Below, piece after piece: positions 41,558 through 51,540 of a DNA stretch of 64,000 nt; within the stretch, counting starts at the first letter, position 1, and every line of letters begins with the position of its first letter. This stretch comes from Maritimibacter fusiformis. GTDB taxonomy: Bacteria; Pseudomonadota; Alphaproteobacteria; Rhodobacterales; Rhodobacteraceae. The notes beneath the pieces were generated by a model, which worked only from the letters and a program-made list of their open reading frames with translations, did no database searches and was not told the DNA's origin. The stretch lies in assembly GCF_008086115.1 (NCBI RefSeq), contig NZ_VSIY01000017.1:1-64000 (forward strand), written 5' to 3'. A program made the translations under genes and the position numbers.

Positions 41558-44341
41558 ATGACTGAACAACTGAAGATGGATGGCGGCAAGAACGGCGGGC
41601 CGGTCGAATGCCTGGGTATGACGTTCCCGAACGATGATGCACGCCGCGAGCACTTCCTGAAGCTCCTGGCCGAGAAGCTGAACGAGCCTGAGTTCCGTTC
41701 GATTGCGGGCTTTCCAGATGCGGACGACGCATCAATTCTAGAGCTATCGGATCCCCCGTACTACACCGCTTGTCCAAATCCTTTTGTCGAGCAATTCATC
41801 CAGACGGTGGGACGGCCGCACTCTACGGACGAGGACTACTCGAGCCTCCCATTCATAGCTGATGTGAAGGAGGGAAAGAATGATCCGATCTACAACGCGC
41901 ATAGTTATCACACCAAGGTTCCGCACAAAGCAGTAATGCGCTACTTGCTGCATTATACAAAGCCGGGTGATCTCATTCTGGACGCCTTTTGCGGAACCGG
42001 GATGACTGGTGTTGCGGCCCAACTTTGCGGAGATCGTTCAGTTCTTCAGTCGATGGGTTACCAAGTTCTTGATGATGGTACAGTCTTGGAACAGCAAGAC
42101 GAAGATGGTCAAAAGAAGTGGCGACCAGTTTCTCAACTAGGTGCGAGAAACGCGATCCTTTGTGACCTATCTCCGGCTGCCACCTTCATCGCATCCAACT
42201 ATAACAAACCTCTTGATCGCAATGAATTCACTCGTGCGTCGAATAAGCTGTTGGCAAAAGTGAATAATGAGCTGGGTTGGATGTACGAAACCAGCCACGG
42301 AGACAACGGTCCAAAAGGTAAGATCAATTATGTCGTTTGGTCTGATGTGTTTTTGTGTCCTGAGTGTTCTGAGGAAATGGTCTTCTGGGACGTCGCGGTT
42401 GATAGGGAAATCGGAAAAATTCATGATAAATTCAACTGCCCTCACTGCTCTTCGGAACTGGACAAACGCTCTGTAGAGCGCGCTTGGCTATCGTCGCTAG
42501 ACCCTCATACTGACGAACCTATTCGTCAACCAAAACAGGCCCCTGTGTTGATTAACTATAGCGTTGGTACGCGCCGGTTTGAGAAAGTACCCGATGCGAA
42601 CGACTTTGAGAACTTTAGAAAAATTGAGGAATACGAGCTTTCCTATTGGGTGCCGGTAGATGAAGTACAAGATGGTGACAAAACAGGTGAGCCAAAGCGA
42701 CTTGGTATTACGAGGGCGCACCACTTCTATTCCAAAAGTAGTTTGGCTTGGCTAGCGGCTTTGCGGTCTCATGCGGGAAGACTAGACCACCGTTTTCTGG
42801 TAACGTATTCAATGCTCAATACTCTGAGCAAAATGTATCGTTATGTCGTCAAGAAGCCTGATTACAAAGGGCAAGGTGGAGGAATCCTGAGCGGTACGCT
42901 TTACATCCCTTCCCTAAATCGTGGACTTAGCGTCACTTCATCCTTCAAGAGAGGCGCGTCGCGGCTATCAGCTATTTTCGACGAGCGCAGACCTCGGAGC
43001 TCCATAATTACAACGGAATCGGCAGGGGCGCTTCGTGCCCCTGATAACTCTGTGGACTACATTTTTATCGATCCTCCGTTTGGAGCGAACATAATGTACT
43101 CGGAGTTGAATTTTCTCTGGGAGGCGTGGCTAAAAGTACGAACGAGTCCAGAAGAAGAGGCGATTGAAAATAGATCGCAAGGCAAGAATCTGGATGCCTA
43201 TCGCTCACTCATGATAAAATGCTTCCGTGAAGCTTTCCGTGTGCTAAAACCCGGTCGCTGGATGACGGTTGAATTTTCCAACACCAAGGCCTCCGTTTGG
43301 AATGCAATTCAGTCAGCGTTGCAGGAAGCCGGCTTTGTTGTTGCCAACGTGGCGGCGCTCGATAAGAAGCAGGGAAGCTTTAACGCGATAAATAACAAGA
43401 CTTCAGTCAAGCAAGACCTTGTTATTTCAGCTTACAAGCCAAGCGAAGATCTTGAACGGAAATTCGACGCTGGCGAGAATGGCGAGAAGACAGCGTGGGA
43501 CTTTGTGGAGTCACACCTTCGCCATCTTCCTGTTTTTAAGGCTCAAAACGGATTGATGGAGTTTGTCACTGAGAGAGATCCAAGAATCCTTTTTGACCGG
43601 ATGGTGGCTTGGTTTGTAAGGCACAATGAGACAATTCCCTTGTCGAGCCAAGAGTTCCAAGAAGGAGTGCGCCAACGGTTCTACGAGCGTGATGGAATGT
43701 TTTTCCTCGCTGATCAGGTTGCGGAGTATGATCGGAAGCGGTCAAAATATGAACAACCTCCGCAGATTGAGATGTTCGTTTCCGATGAGCGCTCGGCGAT
43801 TGACTGGATTAGCGACTTTCTCAGAAAACGCCCGTCGACCTACCAAGAAATTCATCCGGAGTTTATGGCACAGCTAGGTGCCGGCTGGAAAAAGCACGAA
43901 GAGAAGCCGGAGCTTTCGGCGTTGCTCGAAGACAACTTCCTGCGCTTCGACGGCAACGGCGACGTGCCGAGCCAGATCCACAGCTATCTCTCGACCAACT
44001 TCAAGGATCTCCGGGGTCTTGAGAAGGAAGACCCGCGCCTGAAGGCTAAGGCGAAGGACCGCTGGTATGTGCCCGATCCGAACAAGGCGAAGGATCTGGA
44101 ACAAAAACGCGAACGGTCGTTGCTGAAAGAGTTCGAAGCCTACAAGACCGCGAACAAGCGCCAGCTCAAGGAGTCGCGCCTCGAGGTCTTGCGGGCCGGC
44201 TTCAAGACGGCCTGGGCTGCGAAGGACTACAATACGATCATTGGTATAGCCGAGAAGCTGCCGGACGAGACGCTACAAGAGGATGAAAAGCTCCTGCTCT
44301 GGTACGACCAGGCGCTGACCCGTACGGAGGCTGATGCGTGA
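41558..44341 (+). CDS. pglX: PglX-type BREX-3 adenine methyltransferase
   Basis: A 927-aa DNA methyltransferase that marks host DNA. Motif I LILDAFCGTGMTG at about 140-150 and catalytic motif IV FIDPPFGANIMYS at about 505. Two zinc-ribbon-like pairs (CPEC...CPHC) lie at about 265-300. Base composition shifts: roughly 41720-43880 is clearly richer in A+T than the flanks and the rest of the operon, while both gene ends match the operon. This suggests exchange of the recognition/catalytic core by recombination. The stop overlaps brxHII (GTGA). Confidence 0.88.
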   Translation: MTEQLKMDGGKNGGPVECLGMTFPNDDARREHFLKLLAEKLNEPEFRSIAGFPDADDASILELSDPPYYTACPNPFVEQFIQTVGRPHSTDEDYSSLPFIADVKEGKNDPIYNAHSYHTKVPHKAVMRYLLHYTKPGDLILDAFCGTGMTGVAAQLCGDRSVLQSMGYQVLDDGTVLEQQDEDGQKKWRPVSQLGARNAILCDLSPAATFIASNYNKPLDRNEFTRASNKLLAKVNNELGWMYETSHGDNGPKGKINYVVWSDVFLCPECSEEMVFWDVAVDREIGKIHDKFNCPHCSSELDKRSVERAWLSSLDPHTDEPIRQPKQAPVLINYSVGTRRFEKVPDANDFENFRKIEEYELSYWVPVDEVQDGDKTGEPKRLGITRAHHFYSKSSLAWLAALRSHAGRLDHRFLVTYSMLNTLSKMYRYVVKKPDYKGQGGGILSGTLYIPSLNRGLSVTSSFKRGASRLSAIFDERRPRSSIITTESAGALRAPDNSVDYIFIDPPFGANIMYSELNFLWEAWLKVRTSPEEEAIENRSQGKNLDAYRSLMIKCFREAFRVLKPGRWMTVEFSNTKASVWNAIQSALQEAGFVVANVAALDKKQGSFNAINNKTSVKQDLVISAYKPSEDLERKFDAGENGEKTAWDFVESHLRHLPVFKAQNGLMEFVTERDPRILFDRMVAWFVRHNETIPLSSQEFQEGVRQRFYERDGMFFLADQVAEYDRKRSKYEQPPQIEMFVSDERSAIDWISDFLRKRPSTYQEIHPEFMAQLGAGWKKHEEKPELSALLEDNFLRFDGNGDVPSQIHSYLSTNFKDLRGLEKEDPRLKAKAKDRWYVPDPNKAKDLEQKRERSLLKEFEAYKTANKRQLKESRLEVLRAGFKTAWAAKDYNTIIGIAEKLPDETLQEDEKLLLWYDQALTRTEADA

Positions 44342-47151
44342 CGCATGGCTCTCAAGACTTTGGCATTGGCGCGTGGTGCTGGCATGAACGACATGCCGCA
44401 CCCTGCCGCGTCGTGGACCGGGAGGAGATGTGGGGCGAAACCGCATACCGCGTCTGGCTCCCGGGCAAGGATGCCGTTGTCCGTGCCAGGTCTCGGGAGC
44501 TAGGGCCACTCGACGCTGTCCGAACGACAGTCGACCAGATCCTGCATACGGCCGCCGCGGCAAAGCTCCTGGATGCGCTGGAAGACAATCTGCTTCTGGC
44601 GCCGATCCAGTCGAGCGTCGTTCCTTTGCCGCATCAGCTCTACGCCCTGAACCGCGCCATGAGCCGGGATCGGATTCGTTATCTGCTTGCGGATGAGGTG
44701 GGGCTCGGCAAGACCATCGAAGCCGGTCTGATCCTTCGGGAGTTGAAGCTTCGCGGCATGGCCAAGCGGATCCTTGTTGTCGCGCCCAAGGGTCTTGTGC
44801 GGCAATGGCAGGCCGAGATGCGCCTGCACTTTGGTGAAAACTTTCAGTTCATCGAGCCGTCAGAGCTTTCGGCATACCGTCAGTTCCGCGATGATGAGGA
44901 GAATCTCTGGCGGCTGCACGATCAGGCGATCTGTTCGCTGGATTCCGTGAAGCCACTCGAAGGGCGGCGCGGATGGAGCGCGGAGCAACTCAGCACCTAC
45001 AACCGTGAACGGTTCGAAGACCTGATCTCGGCCAACTGGGACCTTGTGATCATTGACGAGGCTCACCGAATGGGAGGCAGCACGGATCAGGTTGCACGGT
45101 ACAAGTTGGGCGCGGCACTTGCCGAGGCCGCCCCGTACCTTCTCCTTCTGTCGGCAACGCCCCACCAAGGCAAAACGGATCAATTCCACCGTCTGATGCA
45201 GCTGCTGGATCGGGACTCTTTCCCCGATGAGAACAGCGTCTCGAGCGACCGCGTGCGCCCGTTCGTTGTGCGGACAGAGAAGAGGCTTGCGATCGATGCT
45301 GAAGGCAAGCCTCTGTTCAAGCCACGAATGACCCGCATTCAGGCTGTCGCCTGGCTTGGCCGACACAAAGCACAGCAAGGGTTGTACGAAGCGATCACTG
45401 AGTATGTTCGCCACGGCTATAACCAAGCCATGGCATCGAAGCAGCGGCACATCGGCTTCTTGATGATCCTTATGCAGCGTTTGGTGACGTCCAGCACCGC
45501 AGCTATCCGCGCAACCTTGGAAAAGCGCCTCCTCGCTCTGGACGACGACCAGCGACAGCTTCAGCTCTTTTCCACCGAAGGTGTCGGAGACTGGCATGAG
45601 CTAACGGGTGATGACCAGATCGATATCGCCGTGGCCTTCGATGCCTTGGATGACGAGCGAAAAGACGTTGAGGCACTCTTGTTCCTCGCTCGTGAGACAG
45701 AAGCGCAAGGAACAGACGCAAAAGCCGAAGCACTCCTTGAGCAGATCTACAAGATTCAGCAGGAGGAAAACGATCCTGAACTCAAGGTTCTGGTTTTCAC
45801 CGAGTTTGTTCCGACCCAGGCCATGCTCGCGGAATTTCTCGAAAGCAGGGGGTTCTCGGTTGCAACGCTCAATGGGAGCATGGACCTTGAGGCGCGTGGC
45901 CGCGCGCAGCGGGCATTCTCGAAGGATGTGCGTATCCTGATCTCGACGGACGCTGGCGGGGAGGGCCTCAATCTTCAATTCTGCCATGTCATCATCAACT
46001 TCGACATGCCGTGGAACCCGATGAGGGTCGAGCAGCGTATTGGGCGCGTGGATCGCATTGGGCAACCGCATATTGTGCGAGCCATCAATTTCGTACTCGA
46101 AGACACCGTCGAGCATCGGGTGCGCGAAGTTCTCGAAACAAAGCTCGCTGTGATCGCCGAGGAATTCGGCGTGGACAAAGTTGCCGATGTGATGGATTCG
46201 GTCGAGGCGGAGCCACTGTTCGACGAACTCTTTGTTCAGGGGATCCAAGACCCGGCATCGATCGAAACAGAATGCGATGCCGTTCTGACGCAGCTTCGAT
46301 CCTCGTTGGCAGAGAACCGGAAGAATAGTGATCTGCTCGCCGACGGACATGAACTAGAAGCCGATGATGCGCGCAAGTGGCGAGACCATCCGGCACAGTT
46401 TTGGCTGGAGCGGGCAATCACAACTGGCCTCCCTGCGCGGGGGGGTGAAGCCAAGAAGGAAGGCGATACCTGGCGGATACGGTGGGCCGATGGCACAGAG
46501 TCATCTTCGGTGTGTTTTGATGCCCGCACCGCGGGAGATCGGCCCGAAGTAGAGTGGGTCACGCTGGAAGATCCAAGAGCGCAGGCTTTGATTGCCGATC
46601 TTCCGCGTTGCATCGCCGGTCAACCCGTCCCCGCTGTCCGCATAGCAGGCCTGCCTGATAGTGTGAAAGGCGTTTGGTCGCTTTGGGAAGTCAGTCTGGC
46701 AGCTGACGATTTCAGCCGCCGCCGCTTCCTATCCGTTTTCGTCAATGATGAAGGGCGCGCCTTCCAACCGACGGCAAAACGCATTTGGGACGTGCTTCTG
46801 ACGGAGCAGATCGAGCCGATTGCTGCGCCTCAGATCGAGGCGCCGCGCGACTGGTTCGAGAGATCGAAAGGGGCTGCGGTCACGCAAGGAGAGCGGGTGT
46901 TCTCCGATCTTGTGACAGAGCACAAGGCTCGGATCGAGGAAGAACGCGAACGCGCACTCTATGCTTTCGAAGCTCGACACCAGGCGATTGGCAGAGTGGG
47001 GCTTCAGACTGTTCGTGATTATCGACGGAAGCGGCTGCAGAAAGAACATGAAGCTCGGATGGCGCAGCTCGATGCTGCGGCATCTTACTCGCCCGATCTC
47101 AATGCCCTCCTCGTGTTGCGAATTGGCGAAACGGTGGCTGGTGCACGATGA
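44338..47151 (+). CDS. brxHII: BrxHII, SNF2-type BREX helicase
   Basis: A 937-aa SNF2/HepA-like ATPase. Helicase motifs: LLADEVGLGKTIEAGLIL (about 118-135), VIIDEAHRMGG (about 239), LLLLSATPHQGKTDQ, then DAGGEGLNLQFCHVIINFDM and WNPMRVEQRIGRVDRIGQ (about 540-570). A C-terminal coiled-coil part (about 850-920) follows. The start is GTG 44338, overlapping the pglX stop. This helicase is the hallmark of BREX type 3. Confidence 0.88.
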   Translation: MTHGSQDFGIGAWCWHERHAAPCRVVDREEMWGETAYRVWLPGKDAVVRARSRELGPLDAVRTTVDQILHTAAAAKLLDALEDNLLLAPIQSSVVPLPHQLYALNRAMSRDRIRYLLADEVGLGKTIEAGLILRELKLRGMAKRILVVAPKGLVRQWQAEMRLHFGENFQFIEPSELSAYRQFRDDEENLWRLHDQAICSLDSVKPLEGRRGWSAEQLSTYNRERFEDLISANWDLVIIDEAHRMGGSTDQVARYKLGAALAEAAPYLLLLSATPHQGKTDQFHRLMQLLDRDSFPDENSVSSDRVRPFVVRTEKRLAIDAEGKPLFKPRMTRIQAVAWLGRHKAQQGLYEAITEYVRHGYNQAMASKQRHIGFLMILMQRLVTSSTAAIRATLEKRLLALDDDQRQLQLFSTEGVGDWHELTGDDQIDIAVAFDALDDERKDVEALLFLARETEAQGTDAKAEALLEQIYKIQQEENDPELKVLVFTEFVPTQAMLAEFLESRGFSVATLNGSMDLEARGRAQRAFSKDVRILISTDAGGEGLNLQFCHVIINFDMPWNPMRVEQRIGRVDRIGQPHIVRAINFVLEDTVEHRVREVLETKLAVIAEEFGVDKVADVMDSVEAEPLFDELFVQGIQDPASIETECDAVLTQLRSSLAENRKNSDLLADGHELEADDARKWRDHPAQFWLERAITTGLPARGGEAKKEGDTWRIRWADGTESSSVCFDARTAGDRPEVEWVTLEDPRAQALIADLPRCIAGQPVPAVRIAGLPDSVKGVWSLWEVSLAADDFSRRRFLSVFVNDEGRAFQPTAKRIWDVLLTEQIEPIAAPQIEAPRDWFERSKGAAVTQGERVFSDLVTEHKARIEEERERALYAFEARHQAIGRVGLQTVRDYRRKRLQKEHEARMAQLDAAASYSPDLNALLVLRIGETVAGAR

Positions 47152-49172
47152 GTATTTGGGCCGATCGTATCCTGCGGGAGTTTCCCGCAGATCTGTCTCG
47201 CTTCTGGATCGCCTTGGATCCGGATGGCCTGCTCTTGGATGAGACCATTCTGCTCGGGCTCCGCGAACGCGATTTTGAGGTTCTCCCGTTCGAAGATTCT
47301 GTTTCGTTTAGAACCGAGTATGAAGAGCGTTATCGATCCGCATGGGATGTGGGTCAGAAAGGCACCGCGAAGGCGCTCATCCTGCAGTGGCGGGGCGCGG
47401 ACATCAATTCCATCCCTTGGGACTACATCAGGGCAGCACGACAAGTCAGCCTGAGCTTGGCTGATCTTTTCCCCAATCTGAATTATGGTGTCGTCCGCAA
47501 GCTTGACGCTGAACACCATGAAGGGCTGTTCCAAGCCTACCAGAAGCATGTGACGCAGCTGCTCGGTGAGGCTGAGACCAAGAATTTTGTCCTCACGCAC
47601 ATCTTCAGGCTTAGCCCTTATCTGCTGAATCGACCGGAGGATTTCTGGCGAGAAGCTCTGCGGCTTCACTATCGCGGGGCTGGCCTTCCCAGCCTATTTG
47701 CAAACCATGTCGCAACCGTTCTTCGGGACACATCTCTTGGAAGTCTTCCGATTAGTGAACTGCTCGCCTCAAAACCCTTTATGCTCCGCGCAATACAGGA
47801 ATCTTGGGCGCGTTTCGTCGCAAAATATGGCGTTGAACCTGATGCCCGCGGCAGGGATCAGGAGCCGGTCGAAGGCCATGCGTATGACGTGCCATTTGAT
47901 CACCCCGACGTAAGGGTGATCATAGATACCATGTTCCTCGAGGGAGCCCTTCAGCCTATTGAGGCAAGTGTCCGTCCTGAGCACCTTCCCGATTGGATAC
48001 AGGTTGGTCTGATAGATGACCCTCAGGCACTTGCGCATCTGGTGTCGGAGGGAGCGAAAAGGAACGTGGCGAGTCTACCCTCGGAGGGGGCGTCGCATCG
48101 AGATTGGGTAGAGGCGGCGCGCCGCCTTGGAGAACTCATCTACCGCTTCAACGAACTGAAAGCGGCGGACGCAGATAACCTGCAGGGGCAGCTCCAGAGT
48201 TTGCAAAGAGAGGCCGATGCCCGCCTCAAGGATTGGGTGCTTCAGCATTTTGCCGACTTGCCGTCCCTACCCGTCGCAAAAGCGCCGGTGATGGTACATC
48301 ACGTGCCGCGCTATCTCGCGATGCGCAGGGGCTTTGGCGAAGATCGAATTGCTCTTCTTGTCTTTGATGGTTTGGCATTGGACCAGTGGGCCCAGATCAG
48401 GGACCACCTGTCGACCAAGCTTCCCGACTTTTCCGCCGACGAGGGCGGCTGCTTTGCGTGGCTGCCGACTCTGACGTCAATCTCTCGCCAGGCGCTCTTT
48501 TCGGGCCTCAAGCCACGGGAGTTTCAAGGCTCAATGGATTCGACGGCACAAGAGTCGTCTCTCTGGACGAAGTTCTGGCAGGAAAACGGCCTCCGGAAGC
48601 CAGAGGTCGTTTTCCAGAAGGGGCTCAAACGTTCCGACCAATTGGCTCTACTCGAGGACGTACTTTCAAAGCCGACGACCAAGGTTGCGGGCCTCGTCGT
48701 TGATATGGTCGATGAAATTGTCCACGGAGCAATGCTTGGGAAACGCGGGATTGCTGGCCAAATTCGCGAGTGGTGCGATACCGGCTTCATTGAAAAGCTG
48801 TTTCTCATGCTTGCTCAGCACGGCTATCATATCTACCTGACTGCGGACCATGGCAATGTTGACGCCGACGGCATTGGACGGCTCAGCCAGGGCGTTGTCT
48901 CCGAGATGAAGGGTGAGCGCGTCAGGGCCTATCGCAGCGAGGACCTTGCTGCATCCGTCCCGCCCGATATCGATGCATTTCAGTTTAGCGGTCCAGGGCT
49001 TCCGTCCGACTTCTTGCCAGTTTACGCGAATGAACGCGGCGCGTTTGTGCCAAGAGGGAACAAGATCGTTGCTCATGGAGGAATGGCGTTAGAGGAACTG
49101 GTTGTGCCGTTTGTGAAGATAAGAATGAAGAAAGAAGAACATGCGACCGACAGCACCTCAGATAGGATTTGA
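47148..49172 (+). CDS. pglZ: PglZ, BREX alkaline-phosphatase-fold protein
   Basis: A 674-aa PglZ, the signature BREX protein. Metal-site segments of the alkaline phosphatase fold are visible: RIALLVFDGLALDQWAQI at about 405, then IYLTADHGNVDADG at about 565 and IVAHGGMALEELVVPFVKI near the C-terminus. Recent work describes PglZ as a metal-dependent nuclease-like enzyme. It starts in a 4-base overlap with brxHII and overlaps brxA by 32 bases. Confidence 0.9.
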   Translation: MSIWADRILREFPADLSRFWIALDPDGLLLDETILLGLRERDFEVLPFEDSVSFRTEYEERYRSAWDVGQKGTAKALILQWRGADINSIPWDYIRAARQVSLSLADLFPNLNYGVVRKLDAEHHEGLFQAYQKHVTQLLGEAETKNFVLTHIFRLSPYLLNRPEDFWREALRLHYRGAGLPSLFANHVATVLRDTSLGSLPISELLASKPFMLRAIQESWARFVAKYGVEPDARGRDQEPVEGHAYDVPFDHPDVRVIIDTMFLEGALQPIEASVRPEHLPDWIQVGLIDDPQALAHLVSEGAKRNVASLPSEGASHRDWVEAARRLGELIYRFNELKAADADNLQGQLQSLQREADARLKDWVLQHFADLPSLPVAKAPVMVHHVPRYLAMRRGFGEDRIALLVFDGLALDQWAQIRDHLSTKLPDFSADEGGCFAWLPTLTSISRQALFSGLKPREFQGSMDSTAQESSLWTKFWQENGLRKPEVVFQKGLKRSDQLALLEDVLSKPTTKVAGLVVDMVDEIVHGAMLGKRGIAGQIREWCDTGFIEKLFLMLAQHGYHIYLTADHGNVDADGIGRLSQGVVSEMKGERVRAYRSEDLAASVPPDIDAFQFSGPGLPSDFLPVYANERGAFVPRGNKIVAHGGMALEELVVPFVKIRMKKEEHATDSTSDRI

Positions 49173-49857
49173 CCGCTTCATCCGCCTCGAGTGGGCGAAA
49201 AAAGCGCTGGAAGTCAGGGCCGGTCTCGCTGACATCAGCGAGCTCGATGCTCTGTTGGATGAAGCCCATTCAGGGCCTGCGGCTAGGAAAAAGACCAGAA
49301 CTGTACTGAACCGCCTTTGGTTAGAGCCGCGAAAGGATCTGGAGCCTTTTGCTCAACGCGGCGTGGAACTGTTCCAATCGGCGCCATCTACCTCGCCGGC
49401 GGCCCTGACATGGGGCATGGCTATCGTGACATATCCCTTCTTCGCCAAAGTGGCCGAGATTGTTGGCAGATTGACTTCGCTTCAAGGCGACTGCACGACC
49501 GCTGAAGTGCATCGTCGGATGGCAGAAATCTATGGCGAACGTGAGGGGACCAGACGGATGACCAATATGGTCCTTCAGTCTCAGATAGACTGGGCGCTGC
49601 TTGATCGAAGCGACAACGGCAAAACGTTAACCCGGAAGAAAGCCTGTGCATTGGAGGGATCGGACCTCGTACGTTGGATGACAACCGCCGTTTTGGAAGC
49701 CGTAGGTCGTCCTGTCGGACTCGGAACGCTAGAGGCCCAACCGGTGATTTTTCCCTTTGGCCTTGGCGACAATCTTGGCTTTGTTCTCTCATCCGCGTCT
49801 GATCTTGACCTGCGCGCGGATAGTGCCGGAAACCAGTCTGTCTCGCTCAGAGAATAG
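49141..49857 (+). CDS. brxA: BrxA, DUF1819-like BREX protein
   Basis: A 238-aa BrxA-type protein: MRPTAPQIGFDRFIRLEWAK, AARKKTRTVLNRLWLEPRKD, TWGMAIVTYPFFAKVAEIVG and RRMAEIYGEREGTRRMTNMV. BrxA proteins bind DNA through tandem winged helices and are needed for BREX. ATG 49141 lies inside pglZ, preceded by AAGAAAGAAGAAC. It is the last gene of the operon. Confidence 0.85.
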   Translation: MRPTAPQIGFDRFIRLEWAKKALEVRAGLADISELDALLDEAHSGPAARKKTRTVLNRLWLEPRKDLEPFAQRGVELFQSAPSTSPAALTWGMAIVTYPFFAKVAEIVGRLTSLQGDCTTAEVHRRMAEIYGEREGTRRMTNMVLQSQIDWALLDRSDNGKTLTRKKACALEGSDLVRWMTTAVLEAVGRPVGLGTLEAQPVIFPFGLGDNLGFVLSSASDLDLRADSAGNQSVSLRE

Positions 49858-49892
49858 GCAACGCCTTTGGCGCTGTCTCACTTCTACGGCAA

Positions 49893-51020
49893 TCATTGTA
49901 GCTGGTTCGACGCCCGTGGATTCAGGTTCAACCAGTATCTCGTATGGCGTCGCTCACCAGTTCGGCTGAGCGCACCTTTCTCGACTAGATCCTGCAGATC
50001 GCGGGTTGCGGTTGCGCGTGAAGTTCGGGTGATTTTGAGATAGTTGTCGGCGCTGAGGCCGCCTTTGAAACCGCCAGGGCCTTCCTGAAACATTCGAGCG
50101 ATGGCCTTGGCCTGGCGTTCGTTCAAGTGGTCTCTGTGACGATCGTAGAAGTGTGCCTTGCTGATGAAGAAGCCGACGCGGTCGAGTGTTGCCTGTTGGG
50201 CCTTCAAGACAACTTCCGCGAACCAGACGAGCCAATCGGTCACGTCGAGCGTTCTTTGATGCTGCTCAAGCTGATCGTAGTATGCCTTGCGCTCCTTCTC
50301 GATGGTGAAGGCGAGCGAGATGAGGGTCGGCTGGCCAATGTTCTGCGCCAGCGACTTTTCAGCGAGGGCGCGACCCAAGCGGCCGTTGCCGTCTTCGAAT
50401 GGGTGGATACTCTCGAAATAGAGGTGGCTTAGCCCTGCGCGCGTCAGCGCTGGAAGCGGCTCTGCTCCCCCCGGCCCGGTCTTGTTGAACCAATCCGCGT
50501 ATCGCTCCATCTCAGGCATGACCCGCTCCGAAGGCGGCGCTTCGAAATGGATCGTGGGGCGGTCAAGGCGGCCGGAAACGATTTGCATCGCCTCGGCGTG
50601 TTGTCGGTAGGCCCCGATGGTTTCCAACCGACGGTCATGGGACAGGAGCATCCGATGCCAGCGGTACAATGTCTCATGGGTCAGCGGCTCTGCAAAACTG
50701 GAATAGACGTCGACCATCATTTCCGCGACGCCCTGTTCGCGCGGTTTGGCAGGGTAGCTGTCCGGATCGAGGCCCAGATGGCGGCGCAGCGAAGACTGGA
50801 CACTGAGCCGATCAAGGATTTCACCCTCGATGGCGCTCGTCTGCATCGCTTCCTCGCTGAGCAGTTCGATGCGGAGTTGCTCGCGCTCCGGCTGGCTGAC
50901 ATGATGGACCGCGCCGAGGATTTCTCCGGACGACAGCAGAAACGTCTGCTCAAACGGCTCCAGAGCGGAGGCATCATACCGGAAATCCGGCCAATCGGGC
51001 AGCGTCCAGTTCCAAGCCAT
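49893..51020 (-). CDS. Fic family AMPylator with intrinsic inhibitory helix
   Basis: A 375-aa Fic protein. The active-site motif HPFEDGNGRLGR is at 206-217 and complete (catalytic His, anion-binding Asn/Gly). The inhibitory motif (S/T)xxxE(G/N) occurs as TSAIEG at 61-66 in the N-terminal part, which makes it a class II, self-inhibited enzyme. A C-terminal winged helix (about 310-365, NYLKITRTSRATATRDLQDL) may bind DNA. Such proteins AMPylate other proteins; targets are unknown. It lies convergent to the BREX operon, 35 bases from brxA. Confidence 0.88.
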   Translation of the reverse strand: MAWNWTLPDWPDFRYDASALEPFEQTFLLSSGEILGAVHHVSQPEREQLRIELLSEEAMQTSAIEGEILDRLSVQSSLRRHLGLDPDSYPAKPREQGVAEMMVDVYSSFAEPLTHETLYRWHRMLLSHDRRLETIGAYRQHAEAMQIVSGRLDRPTIHFEAPPSERVMPEMERYADWFNKTGPGGAEPLPALTRAGLSHLYFESIHPFEDGNGRLGRALAEKSLAQNIGQPTLISLAFTIEKERKAYYDQLEQHQRTLDVTDWLVWFAEVVLKAQQATLDRVGFFISKAHFYDRHRDHLNERQAKAIARMFQEGPGGFKGGLSADNYLKITRTSRATATRDLQDLVEKGALSRTGERRHTRYWLNLNPRASNQLQ

Positions 51021-51140
51021 GAGTTATAGACATCCTTTCTATAACTCACATCTAGACCACTTCTGAGGCATAGAAGTCAACTCTATCGCTCAAAGGACCT
51101 GCGCGATGGGGTGACCCACAAACCGACGCGAGGCCTTGAG

Positions 51141-51380
51141 CTATGCCTTTTCAAGGTGCGTCAGACCTTGCTGACGCGGTCTGGGGGCCTTCGGATCGGC
51201 GGGGTTTTGTTCCCGCGCTTGAATGAATGGTTCATAGCGAACGTCCGCTATGGCGCCGTCGAACCAGGCAGGCTGCACGTCACCATTGTTCCATTGGTAA
51301 AGGTAGCCAACCAGATTTTCAGATGTCTTGCAGAGGATGCGCATGATCGGTTCGCCAGTCAGGCGGGGCTTCGAATTCAT
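51141..51380 (-). CDS. Small hypothetical protein (79 aa)
   Basis: ATG 51380 is preceded at 7 bases by GGAGGA, one of the strongest ribosome binding sites in the window, so I consider it real. The product (MNSKPRLTGEPIMRILCKTS, LVGYLYQWNNGDVQPAWFDG) begins as a small beta-rich domain and ends in a Pro/Arg tail. No family recognised. Confidence 0.6.
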   Translation of the reverse strand: MNSKPRLTGEPIMRILCKTSENLVGYLYQWNNGDVQPAWFDGAIADVRYEPFIQAREQNPADPKAPRPRQQGLTHLEKA

Positions 51381-51540
51381 AATGCGTTCCTCCTAAATGG
51401 ACCTCGCAACTCGTCACTACTGAGGTCTGAAATTCCTGTTAGCTGGTGTTAGGACTAGGTTTCTGCAACTGCAAGATGAACCGTTCCAGGTGGGCGAAAA
51501 TCCACCGGCGAAATGCAAGTTATCTTTTCAGATAGGTATC

